Origin: Stenopsyche tienmushanensis
Lineage: Eukaryota; Arthropoda; Insecta; Trichoptera; Stenopsychidae
Reading direction: 5' to 3'
Length of the DNA: 64,000 nucleotides
Assembly (NCBI GenBank): GCA_008973525.1
Contig: WACJ01000010.1
Location: forward strand, 558,001 to 622,000
Under the pieces are notes generated by a model. That model worked only from the letters and a program-made list of their open reading frames with translations. It was not told the origin of the DNA and searched no databases. Both the position numbers and the translations under genes were made by a program. Positions 24,401-37,400 of the stretch are shown here, in pieces (positions within the stretch are counted from its first letter, which is position 1; each line of letters opens with the position of its first letter).

Positions 24401-24812
24401 CATCCTAGATAAAACCTGTAAACAACGTGTGTTTAGTGTTGTTTGATTGGATGCTATTTTAATATTTAATATATACTGAGTTATTTTGGAAATCAAATAA
24501 TCAATAGTTTTTATTCTAATGTTGAAATCTGACCTGAAAAACTCGTCGTAACAAAGATTTCATACTAAGATCAATTCTATTTATGTTTGTGTGTGTTTCA
24601 GATTGCGTAAAATCTCCGAAGTGGGATTAATGGCGAGGCAAAAATCTGTGTGGCATGAAAAAAAACCGCCTTGCATACGCAGCGCAAACACTGATCAGTT
24701 CAAGGTTTCCTTCAAAAATGCATCATCGGCCATGGTGTTTTTGTTGAGCGGAATGCTAATTTCTACAATATTGTTAGTTATAGAAATACAGTTGAATAAA
24801 TACTATAAATAG
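21490..24812 (+). CDS. Ir75: IR75-like ionotropic receptor, six exons, 616 residues
   Basis: Exons are 21490-22256, 22879-23046, 23117-23337, 23407-23618, 23695-23966 and 24602-24812, all GT-AG, total 1851 nt. It is a variant glutamate-receptor-family ligand-gated cation channel of chemosensory neurons. Residues 1-18 form a signal peptide, and an amino-terminal region follows to about 255. The S1 ligand lobe holds NSWGYLNNGTFDGMIGQL and GGSPIFFRIERARVVDYT. M1 is at about 338-358, the pore loop and M2-M3 at about 370-425 (QFYSASIVSSLL). S2 holds KAGIEDILYNIDYF and ending QKQSPFRKLITFGLRK. M4 is at about 585-607, with a very short tail. The GIEDI..NIDYF and QK.SP(F/Y)RK phrases are characteristic of the IR75 clade, whose Drosophila members detect carboxylic acids. 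The exact paralogue and ligand cannot be told. No disabling mutation is seen. Confidence 0.88.
22430..22660 (+). mobile_element. Jockey-type LINE endonuclease fragment in IR75 intron 1
   Basis: A frame at 22470-22652 encodes TAFLRIISVYHPPNNIKLPT and QDLDSLLNNSTIPTIQIWDL. This is the S-x-Y-x-P-P and (G)DLN region of the apurinic endonuclease domain of Jockey-clade LINEs. Nothing else of the element remains. Confidence 0.65.
24240..24420 (-). repeat. Partial MITE, relative of the element at 39388
   Basis: It ends gaagtttccctgccacatcc and carries actctttcgaaagagcgtc and cgcttgagggcg. Read inverted, these match the first 110 bases of the element at 39388-39641. It lies in IR75 intron 5. Confidence 0.6.
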
Positions 24813-25411
24813 GTAGCTTATTTAAAACTAAGTGAACAATAACAAAGAATCAATGCGTAACTATAGGCCTTTTTCTTTATTACACAGCGCAAGTGTCACA
24901 TGTAATATAACACCGCTTTCAATTTAATAAGTCTCAATACAATTATATAAGCCAAACATGTATTTATATATGCGTATATTTTCAGACATTATAATGCAAA
25001 ACCTTTAGAATACTAATAAGCATTAGAAAGTGTACATTTTACATGTTCTCTAAAATATATATTTATATTATATAATTAAAATGACGATTAATCATTTAGA
25101 CCACAGTAAAATACGTTGAAAAAATAAGAAAACAAACAAATATTGGGAATGGAATTTCTGGGTTATTATTTTTTGTTTTTCTACCTACATTCTTGTAAAA
25201 TTAAAAATGACATGCTTGTACTGATTTATTGCATGAAAATATAATTTTTAAATACAAATAAGTACACATTTTTCAAAACCACTTTTTAGCCCATTTGTCC
25301 ATGATACAGCACATATTAGCACGTAAGGAGATGAATTGGTATGAATAAATTATAAATTAAATCTCATTTTAAATAGATAAGGTATTATTAATGCTGTACA
25401 ATTAATTATAT
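24813..25411. other. Spacer between convergent IR75 and FAF1 stop codons
   Basis: 600 bases, AT-rich, presumably both 3' UTRs. A reverse-strand AATAAA at about 25225 could end the FAF1 transcript, giving an FAF1 3' UTR of about 190 bases. No other feature is seen. Confidence 0.45.
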
Positions 25412-28400
25412 TCATTCATTTGATCGTTCTTTCACCAAAACATTTTCATTTATGAGCTTTAAATCGTATAATGTTTTTTCACTATCTTCATCAGCCAGCT
25501 GAAATAAGAAAAAAATTAAATTAGTATACAAATTGTTAACGAGATCGTCAAAATATACCAACAATAAAATTATACCAATCCGTGTGAGTCGTGCAATGCA
25601 AAACAGTTAATCATTTGAACGATACCAGTTGCCAAAAGTTTGAAGAGATTGTGATAATAAATTATATTTAATTGTATTAAATGAATTGTAGCTGGGGAAT
25701 TTGTGCAATAAAATTTTTAATTTCTGCCGTTGAATATTGATATTGGTCATTAAAGCGGGCTGTTTTTAATGCTGTTCGGGCTTTGCATCCGCCGGATGTT
25801 GCTCACAAGCGGTGGGGTTAGATTCTGAGGGTTGGAGGACAAACGCACTTTCTATTCTCTCTGGCGGTGTGCAAACTTCATTTGCCACCATCATGGTTTA
25901 GTTTCGCGTTACATTTTGCATCGAATCTGGAAGCCTCTGCCTCGCGATTGTCACCGTATCACCATGGTAAACAAATTGAATTATTAAAAATCAATGTGTA
26001 GCGTGGAGGCATAAAATAAATAAGTAAACTGTTCAAAAATAATATATATGCGCCGAAATCCATGGGGTTTCGTTGTTACAGATTCATACGGGTAAGAAAC
26101 ACGTGGCTTAGAGACGATGCGCGCCCGAAGCACAGTTATTAAGGGCTGAGTTGATGCCGGTCGCTCGGGTAGAGATAGAGATAAGAAAAGGATGCTTGGT
26201 TTCAGTTGCCAGGTAAAATCAAGACCCTCTCCAATAAAATCCCTGAGATTTTAGTTTGTTCTTGATCGTGAACCGACTAACGTCTTCGGGGACTTGGTCT
26301 GTAGAAATCTCCATGTGCATCGCCATTTTCGCTGCATTTTGCCTTACTAATTTCACCATACACCTTTGCCTATCCATGACTGTTGTGCTCTGCATTTAGA
26401 AGAAATAAATGCGTTCAGCCAACAGTATAATCTTTGCTTCGTCGTCTACATCCACAATCTTCATCAGCAGAACATCCCCATCCCTATGAATCCTGACAAT
26501 ATCGTAGCTCACTGGCGCTGTCCTTCGCAATCCAAACTAAAGTTACAGGCGTCAACGTTTCGAGTGATCTTTGGACCCAGGTTCCGCGATCCATATAACG
26601 CGGCATCCTGCCACATCTGATGAGGCTGTTGCGGATGTGTGTCCGGATCTGTTAGTATTGTTCACTCCAACGGTGCCCTGTCGGAGCCTTTCGAGGTTAC
26701 GACGGGAGTCAGACAGAGGGATGCCCTCTCCCCATTACTTTTTAATATTGCATTGGAGGCAATTATAAGGGAGGCTGGCAGATCGGGACATGCAGATCCA
26801 TGGAAGGATAATGCAATGTATTTGACCTTTGCTGACGACATCGGCATTGTGGCTAAATCGAGATTGGAGTGAGGAGGTCCTGGATAGACGAAAATTGCGG
26901 CAAGTGCTGTCGGTGGCCAGGGATCTCTTATAGGGCTGAAGGAACCACCCAAAGTAAAAATTAAAGTCATATACTGCGAGTCCGTATCGAAGTTACGGAG
27001 CCCTATCGATATTGAGGGGTAGATGTCCCTGTCTCTCCCGTCCCGACTGGACAAGACATCCATCATGATGGGCTGTATAAGGCAACCGCGATAAAGATTG
27101 CAGGTCCCATGAGACAATAAAAATATAGAGCCACAACTATTATTGTTATTAAAGTGTACGCATGGATTTAAAAAAAAATTAAGGTGTTGAATAGTGGGTG
27201 AGATCCTGGACTCTGATCCTGGAGATTATAAAACGTTCTAGATCAATACAATTATCCAATCGGTAGTATTATTTTCAATTGATCTAGATCACGATCTAGG
27301 TTGAATCCTGATATTCTGGATCAGAAAAAGTAGACACTGAAGAGATTAATAAAGTTAAGTGTATGAGTCTCAAGCCGATAATAAAAATATATATTGTTCT
27401 TAAATCCTATCCTAAAAAAAGAATTCTATTGTAATTCAAACTTATCAAGGTTAATAATACACTTACATCTTTTCGAGGCCAGCAACCAATGATTTTAAAT
27501 GCCTCAGGTGAATATCCTTCCACTATTAAAAAGTCTATCAGCGACTGCAAAAAAAAATCATTAAGCATAGGGAAAACATTTTTTAAATATTCAAAAGATT
27601 AAAAATAAGCACTCACAGCTAAAGGCGTATCAATTGTAAAACGTCTACAAATTGTTCTGTTATCTGGCAGTCGAAACTGTATTTTTGTTATTGAGTCTCC
27701 AGCTTCGGATTCAGGTTCTATTGGAAGTCTACGACGAGCAGCATTTTGTTCAGCCTGAATTGAATGACGACTGAATATTAAAACTCATATAAAATAATAG
27801 TAACTTAAATAATACACCAATGCATAAAGTAGTCGTACAGTTTGTTTCGCTTCTGCTTCTAGCCTTTCAATTTCTACACGCTCTTTAATATCTTTCTCGA
27901 TAATTTCTAACTGCTTTTTCCGCTCCTCTTTGGCTCTAAAAAGTTTCACATATTCCAATTAATATGAGAGCAACATTAGTGTACGTGCTAGTATCTAATT
28001 TAATCTTCTTAAAAAATATTTTAGTTTGGAAACCTTATAATATATAATAAATACCTATCAGCTTCTAAACTTTCTTTGTATGCGTCGTCTTGCTCCTTTT
28101 TTATTTTTTCTCGAGCAGCTCTTTCTTCCTCTTCGGCTATTTCTTCATCGCGTCGACCAGTCCACACTGCTACGCTTTCATCTAAAAGTCTATTGAATTC
28201 TTCGGGTGAAACACCACCTACAATCATACAAATACATGATCAAGAAAGCTGATAAATAAGTTATCCACATATTAACTGTGAATATCATAATTAAAATTCA
28301 ATGTGAAAATCAAATATTTAAAATACTGGTTTTTGTTAGTATGTATTTTTAAATTGTTCTAAGCTAGTTAAGATATTTGCAATGAATTATTATTGCGTTA

Positions 28401-31400
28401 AGTTATTATAACAGGAAAATTCATAATCATACCATTAATAACAGAATATAATTCTATTTTTGAACGAATTTTCATTATTATAATTAGAACAGGTAATCTA
28501 GGCTTAGGAATATCTTTGATTGTCCTGCAAGCGTCCATGCTCAAAGCGTTTGAAACAGATGATAACAACCTGTAAAAATCATTCAAATAAATAAATATAT
28601 TCTCAAACAATTACTTTAATTAATAGACCAGAAATTAATAAAATATTTATTATAATTAATAAAAGTAACTAATATAATCGAATCAATAATTTCCAAAAAT
28701 GATGAGAAACTTATCTTAATGATCTTAATTCCATTAACTCTTTCGCGAATGGGAGACTCACATGCGATACTTTTAATTAGATTTTAAGAGATCTTACTAT
28801 TCTACACATTATTTTGAAAAATATCTGTTAGTTTTAAAGTTATAGCATTTTAACAAAGTAGCCGGCTTTGGCAACACCTGAGCCCGTTGCGTAAGAGTTA
28901 ATATCAAAATCGTATTTAAGCCATCAATGAAAAGTGAATAAAATTCCAATCAAACACTCGATATTATTCGCTAAAAAGTTGTTTCTGCATTTTCAATATC
29001 GTATAATTTATTAACGTGAGACAAAATCAAGAAGTATTATTGATAGGTATTATCATAATTTAAGACTAATGAAATCTCATATCAATCAAAGCGTCAGTGG
29101 TCTATTTATTAAAAGCCAAAATTAACAACAAATAATACTTAATAAGTATCTTGCAAATTATAATAATTAATAGTATTAATTAGATATTAAATGATTCGAT
29201 TATAAATAATAAAAAATACTGATACGTTACATTTTTTCATTTGCAACATCTGTGAGATCCCATCCGTATATTACAAAATTAGTTGCTAGCACTGAGAGCA
29301 CAAAGTCACATGTCAATAATTTGCTACAAAAAATGTTTGAAGAAATGCTGTTATCGTGGTGAAGATATATTCCGAGCAATTTACGCTGAAAGCAGAATAA
29401 AAATGAAAATGATAAAAGTGCAAATTTAATCATAAAATAAAACAAGCGTAATGTTTTGATTTGAAAATCGCTAACCATCACATATTAACCACAATAAATA
29501 ATATAAACTATAAGACATTATGTTTAATAAGATATTAGCGATCTTATAAGATAACGCCAAACGCGTTTAGTAATTATTTGAAAAGAAACGCAGAAGTACA
29601 GTTATGATTTTTACGGACAAGACATAGGAAAAGTTCTTGTCATTTTAAAAGATTCCAAATCCAAACATTATTAATTACAATGCATCGTTTAAACTCACAT
29701 CCTTGGCGGGTTTGTTGCAAGCTTCTTGTACGGCATCATCTAGCGAACCTTGGAAAAAAAGAGGAACAGATGAACCGTAACGTTCTTTGAAACGCTCTGC
29801 AAACTGAATGCATCCAATGATTTCATCTTCGACGTTATTTGGAACTAGAATGTAAAAAGTAATAATTTAGATCATTTCCAATTTAAAATGTTGGATTTTA
29901 AATTATTTCGTCGTATAATAATCATACTCAGAGGTTCATTTTTTTTGCATAGATATTCTGTTACTTCTTCCATCTCTTCGTCTTCAGGTACTACATCATC
30001 ATCTTCATCATCTGTACTATCATCATCGTCATCGTCATCATCTGTATTCTAACAGAATAAGCAAAACATTTTACTCATTAAATGATTTAAACGTTTTCAC
30101 ATTACAATGCATCTTTTGTTGAATACTGTTTAATTGTAAGCAAAACAATAAAACTAATTAAATCTTCTGAGGATTGATAAATTGTTGTAAATGTAAAACA
30201 TATATTTTTCTAAATCTGTGTTTTCTTCAATTGATCCGGACATGTATACGTGAACTCCTGATATAAACGCAGAAATATACAGGATTATTCGGTGCTAGAG
30301 AGGGATTGTTTTTAAGAACACGTAGCCTTATGAACACGTACTTCCAAATAAAATCCCTGGCAGTAGATAGCAGTACTGTCAGAATAGATAGTTCTTCAAA
30401 CTACTACAGTGCAGAAGGCAACTGGAAACTTCTACACTATCTTTCAAAAAAAACCCAATGACTATCAACTAAATGCTTAAGACGTGTCTTACAATTCTTG
30501 ACACATGGTCGCAGAGAAGACGATAATCTCATAAGGCTAATGTTAACAGGCCCAAAGCTGCTGCAGAAGAAGAAGAAGAAGATTTCCTACCCAATGGTCC
30601 AAACAGATCTGAAGTGCCAACAGCCTTCCATTAGAACAAGCGTTTTACAATGTGGATTGTAGTCACGAAACTATAAATTTAACACCTTTAGATACACTTG
30701 ATCAGTATGTTTCATTAGTATCCTGTGCGTATATTTTTAATTGCATTGAAACGCAAACCCTTTAATATCTCAATTCAAGTATAAATTAACTTGGGCTACT
30801 TTCAAAAAAACAAAATTTGACTGGACTGACTAAAAGTATATTTTATGTAATGATTAAAAGAAGATCCGTAAGTAGCCCCGCGGTTAAGCGGTTGGGCTCG
30901 TAACTCAATCGTCTTGGGTTCGAATTTTACGGGAGGTATGGCTGGCGACCGCATTTAAAAGAGAATAAAATACAAGTTTTAGGTGGAAATGATCACTAAC
31001 CCTTTTACGTTCATTGTGCATTTTTTGAATATTTTTTTTAACTGTAAAATCATGTTCAGGGAAAGTAATTCTCGACGTGGCCAGCATATCTGAATCTGAC
31101 GTGGACTTGGGCCAGCCAGCCCAAACCTAAAAAACAAAAAAATTGTTAACACATAAATCATTATTAGTCAAAAAGTTCACTCCTTTGGGTTGCTGAATAT
31201 GCCAGAGATGAAAGACAGTGATATTTTATAAGCATAAGTAGTGTTGAATAAAAAAATTGAATACTTTATTAATCAAACACAACATTTAAGATGACGAGAA
31301 GCTTGTTATAACACAAAAATGAAATTTTTGCCAATATGACAGTTTTCAATTGAGTTTTGTTTTTTATCTTAATTTTTTTTAATAATAAAAAAAACAATAT

Positions 31401-34400
31401 TTAGAACTGAATAAGTTACCTGATCTCTGACTGGTATATTAGTTAAATTATAAATAGCTTCTTTTATGTGTAAAACGGAAGAATCGCCACCAAACTGCAA
31501 TTTATATGACTTTTTATCGACATTCTCGCAGATTATATTAAGGGTGTATTTTTGTGTGAGTCTATCTGCAATTCTAAAATGAAATAAAAACACAATAAAA
31601 CATGTGCATAATTATATTAAAGTAAGTCATTTTTAACGTATTATTATACCCTTCATCGCGATATTCGGGAGGCACAGTCATGTTAATAATTGTTTTATCA
31701 CACAAATTCAAAGATCCAAGTGTTATGTTAGATGTATTGTTATAACACTGTCTGTTATCTAAGCCGTTTAGTATCTGTTGGCATTGCTGAACACCTGATA
31801 AATCTCGAATTCTCTTCCGAAGATCACCTACATGACAATAATAATTATAATAATAATTAGAAATCAAAAGAACAATTTCATCACATTTGTACTAATCACT
31901 GCAATAACGTAAAGGATTTACCAATAGTACTTGCTTCAGACATTTTGAAGTCATATTTTTTATCCAAATAGTGAACTCGCAGTTCAATCATCTTTTTGGA
32001 TTTTTCTTTACTAAAAGAGGTAGACGGCTCGAGTAGTGTTCTGTTTCTGTCTTGATCACCTAAATCGGATGTTAAAATATCATTTGGTATAAGGAACAAA
32101 CACTATTCGTTGTTAAATTGTACACAAGAAAATACATACGTGGTCTGTCATATGGAACGGAGCCGCCAATAATGGAGAGATCGCTATCAATCATTTCTAC
32201 ATCGACATCGCTACCAGTGGATGTCATATGTTGGTTATGACTTTTGTTAGGAACATCTGGAGCCAATGCTCGGTTTACTGCGGACTATAAAAATATAATA
32301 ATGTCAGTTAAAATCTCTTTCATCGACAAATGAAAACAAATACTTATAATTATGGAAGTGATCATGTGACTATATAAAAGGTTTCAATGTTATTTTAAAT
32401 TGTAAATTCTGAAGAATGTTATTTAGTATATCCAAAATAGTATTTTATATGATGGATTTAATTGTTGACGACTCAAACTACAGGATGCATTAAAAAAGTA
32501 AAGGGACCCTCCACTAATTCGAGCTGTTTATTGGCCTCGCTATTCGGGGCCATTTTCCGTGTCCAACCGGTCCAAATTCTGGACCGCTGACACAATGAAA
32601 TAGTGCTTCGCGAACATGAACGGATCTCCGCATGGGCACTCCAAGGAAGGAGTAATCCAAAAACTGCTGAGAGAAGCCCTAAACCGCCCGTGTCCGGTGA
32701 GGAGCCGGGGCGTCCAGTAATCGTCCAGTAGATGCGAACCACCTCTCCTGCCAGCTAGTTATCGTAGCCTCTCTTGCGCATCGACGGAAGTCACCAAGGT
32801 GTCGGAGACGTCTGCATCTATGTGGTTGCGTTTGTCACCGATTTCTGGGGTCCCACCGTTCTTGGCTATAAATTTTGCCGCACAGCATTGGATTTCCAGA
32901 TCAAGCGGGAGTATGCCAGCCAGCACCAGCAGGCCCTCACTAGACACGGTGCGAAACGCCTTAGTGATTAGTTGAGGGGTGAGTTCAAAAATTAATGCGA
33001 CAAAAAATCGCAGCATAATATTATTTGCTGGGTTGAGGGGAATTTTAGCTGTAAAATGCGCCCTTAAAAAGTAATCAGAGAGTCAGGGCGTGCCTTCCCA
33101 TGAATCTCTTTTTGAAGCAATGTAATACGGCACAATGGAACGATTCTATTAATTCAGCAGGACTCTGATGGAGTGATTTCTTGAGAGGAACACCGATGAG
33201 CCCCACAATGGACGTTATGAATCAATGAAAATTTGATGTATGTGCGCGTCAATGTTTCTACTCTGACCGATAGTTGAGCCTTCAATGGAAAGCAACTCTA
33301 AACATGACAAAAACATTGTCAACGATTTCCCGGCCAGGATCCGCACTATATTGGTTCTCCAGCGTCCTCACGGTCCTGACCTGCCACATTCTATTCCAGA
33401 ATTGACAATACCACCTCTAGAAGTGTAGCATATTAAATGTACAAATATATTCAATACATGAATTTGAACGCATTACTTTTTTAACGCACATGTCTTTATG
33501 ATTAACGCGAGTCACATTTTAATTTGTAAAATATGAACAGATCTTCATGTACAAAAATCAAAACAAAGTATATAAAACTTACAGATAAATCCCAATTTGC
33601 CTCATTTAAATGAGAAATTGCTAGACCGACATCTTCAATTTCTGTTATTCCCTGTAAAAAAAAGAAAAAAATAAGTATATAAACAAATTTTCTATTGATA
33701 ATAGTGTTCAAAAACAATAACAAAGTATCAGAAGAAATGGGCACGGATTTTTCATTATGAAAATAGCACTCTATGGTTATTTCTTCTATTGTAAATATAT
33801 ACTTCTACTAATCAGTAAAATAATTTATGACCGTCATTTTAAATCTATTTGTTTGGTGCTTCATCGGCGAGAACACTTGTGTATTTTAATAACCTATGAC
33901 CACTTGTTCGTGTAATAATGAGCTATCACTGCTATCGAGACATTATGCCGTGAAAAAATGAACTTCGTAGTGAAAACGTAGCAAATTGCCATTGAATCCA
34001 TTTTTTCGTACAATCGCCGATTGAATTTAATTTTGTCGGATGGAACCGGTAAGATAGGTTATATTATTTATAAAATAAAAATGGTCGACGATACTATGAA
34101 CGGAGTAAATTTAAAATGTTACTATTCGATGATTGTATCGCATGGTGCTTTAATGCTTCAAATACATCGATGGAAGAATGATAAAATTTGGCCTTTGTAT
34201 GCACTGTCTGCATAACAAAGACTGGATGAACACCAACAGTTCTTTGTTTTGCAGACAAAAGATTTATTATTCATAAATCAAGTATGAGAGGTAAACATTT
34301 CTTCATAATCTTGGGCACGAAAATGACAATAGTGAATATCCGCCTAAGCCAGTCTAGATACAAAGAAATTATATTTTGTCCGTTTATGTGATGCATATTA

Positions 34401-37400
34401 AATAAGTCTCGATTGTCTCGTATTTTTATTTATTCCGACAATTTCAAAACGAAACGGAAGGCAACAAAATACAATGTCGTTATCAATATGAAGTGAGATT
34501 CATTTGTCTCGCTTCAAGGTAGTTCGCTTGTTGTTCTCCTTGTGCTTATTCCGTTCGTCAAGTTTTCTTGAGTTTGAATCTGCAAAGCTCTGGTACGCTA
34601 TATACTATTGACTATGTAAGAGATAATAAACGAGAAGCAAGTCGGGTAATCTGTAAAACGAATAACAGTGCGTAGATTAACCGAGTAGTATGTTAGAATG
34701 ATAGAAATCCCATATTGCAAATGTGATAAAATAAGAGTGAATAACACTTTGTAGGTAGCGGCAATAAATTAACATAGAAATAAATGCAGTCTCATAACGC
34801 AATAACTAAAAATAAATAACATTTTGTGAATATCAAATATTATTTCGTGGAAAACACTGAGCAAATCATCAATTGGCCAAAATTATTACAGCAATGATAT
34901 ATTATCAAGCTTAGAGATGGACGTAGAAGGTTAAAGATATCAAAACATTATTGAAATAATATGCATCGTGCATGATCTCTCGAGCAATATTATCTGTGAA
35001 AAATACATAGTTATTAAAACTGAAGTTCTAACGCATCTATCATCTGAATATTGCTCTAATTAATGCTTACAATTATTTATACAAATCTATAGAATAATTT
35101 AAATCAATTATTTAATGATGATTGAGAAAAAAATTCATTTCAATGAATGATTTAAAATTGATAATACATAAAAATAAAAGCCGGCATTGAAAAACTCAAT
35201 TATGATCTAAGTGAATGTTCAGGGAAACTGCAGTGTAGTCTCTATTACCCGGATTAGGGGTCCCAAATATTTGAATAACGAATATGAAATGTGTCAAATA
35301 TTCGAACATTTTATACGGGGTTTTTAAGATTTGTATGAGTTATGTTCAGATGTTTTTAATTACGTTAAAACGTTTGAAACGGGCATCTGATCTAGCTAAA
35401 TTTTTACTTATATTCGATATTACACATCATCATAGTGCAGCCGCAAACAGTCCACTGCAGAACTATGGGCCTCTTCAATATCCATTCACAAGAAAGGGTC
35501 CAAAATCCATCTCGTCTGTATTATACATTCACTTCCTCATTCGCTCAATATTGAAGGTAGCATAATCTCTGAGTTTTATTTCGAACGCTCACCCAGTGGG
35601 TTTCCTAAATGAACGTATTGACGAATGCTTTTGCGACCATCTCGATAGGGAGTGTGGGAGGTTTGTAAAGACTAAGTAAGCTTTCTACAGGAGTGGAAAA
35701 CTACTCTAGACGACCTTGACAACGACGATCGACCAGTACCTCCTTTCCTCACTAGGATATTGCCGGGCTAACTCATGAATCGGGACACAATGCTTCGAAA
35801 GCAGGTGGAAATATTAAATGCACATTCGGAAAAAAGATCAATTTGTAAAAGAATAATTCAATGCTGGACAAGTAAGTGCCCCACAAACTGTCAGAAGGCT
35901 AAAATTGAGGCGCTTGGAAGTGTTTTCTACATAACTAAATAGTAGGAAGACACTAAAATAAGTAGAAGAAATTGACATGAGTTTCTTCCTGAGTGTCCCA
36001 ACAACTAGTTTGAAGACAAAAATGACTCCAGGATTTCAAATAAGTTGTGTTTATGTCAAAAAAATGTGTTTATGAGATGCACCAATTGATTGCGACTGTA
36101 AACACGCAATACAACAATGCCAAATGCATATGGAAACATATCTAAGTTTTTCCATGAGAAATTAGGAACAGAAGACAACTATAATGCTTCGCCTGGCTGA
36201 TTAGTAACATTATAGGATTTGACACTCACGATTCGGAACGAGAACGTCTTTGTTCCTACGTTGAATTTCGAGAATATTTGCAAACCGATCAAATCTATAA
36301 TGCAGATGAGACAAAGCTGTACTGGAGTATTTACTGACAAAAACCCGGACTTCAATGAGAGAAAACGCCTCTTCCTAGACATAAATCGTCCAATGAAAAA
36401 TGAAACTTTTGTTGATTGGGAAAGCAAAGAAATCTCAATCTTTTAAGAGAATTGAGATGAAAAATCTTCCCGTCAATTATTATAGCTAGAAAGTACTAAC
36501 TACTAACAGCTACTAATCTGCTTAACAACGAGGGGATTCAAATATAACTCAGAATTTTGCTGTACAAATTTTTTAGTGATTTCGTTTGAGTTACGGCTGT
36601 ATGCGGCCGCGCATTGTCATGCAAAAGGCTAGCTTAAATTGAATCTAGCAGCTGGCTAGTTACTTTGGTAGTACAGGGGTATAGCGCCATATAGTGAATA
36701 AGGGTTTATTGTTTGACCGGAGTACTACCGATCATGTCCTTCGGCACCGATTTGCGTTCAATATAGTGCTCATAACATCGGAAAGAACCGGAATTTTATT
36801 GCGAAACTTTGAAAACATATTCTTGAATAGTTTAAGTAACGATTTATAAAATTAAAATAAATCAATTTTTCAGACCGTCTAAACTGGTTGCCCCCCTTTA
36901 ATAAAGAGTATTAAAATCGTGAAACCAAGTAAAAATTTGATCATTCGTTTTAGCCGCGTTTTTCAACTATCTAAGACCTAAGTTTTAGCTCAGACAATCG
37001 ATAGTGTTCTGTATATTTAAGTTTGTAAAATAAGATACCAGTTTTAAAATTGAAGCTTTTATGGATGTAACATATTGAGTGTATGGTGGATATAAGATCA
37101 TACGAGTAGCGTTGAAATGAAGGCAGCATGCTTAGCAAAGTAATTATTTTAAAATGAATTTTCTTTATGAGAATCTGAATATTCTTTTATTTCGAGGATA
37201 TACGACTGATTTGAAATTATCATATATACACATAATTATAATTTACTTTATAATATGATTAAAATCTATATTATCTAATGACCCAACGATCGAAAACGGT
37301 GATTTGAAAAATAATTGGTACAATATGGATATTTAGGCAGCGAAACAAATGGCAAACAGTCGGTTGTCAAAGCGTGTATAAATGTTTGATCGAATTTTGG

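Noticed and set aside
27818..27839. Longer FAF1 exon 13 ending at 27818
   Set aside because: It keeps frame and cannot be excluded, but the donor at 27838 joins the charged helix directly to the next exon without adding a hydrophobic LLYAL stretch.
30872..30945. Functional tRNA gene
   Set aside because: Acceptor and T stems do not pair well and the 3' end is not tRNA-like. A SINE or pseudogene fits better.
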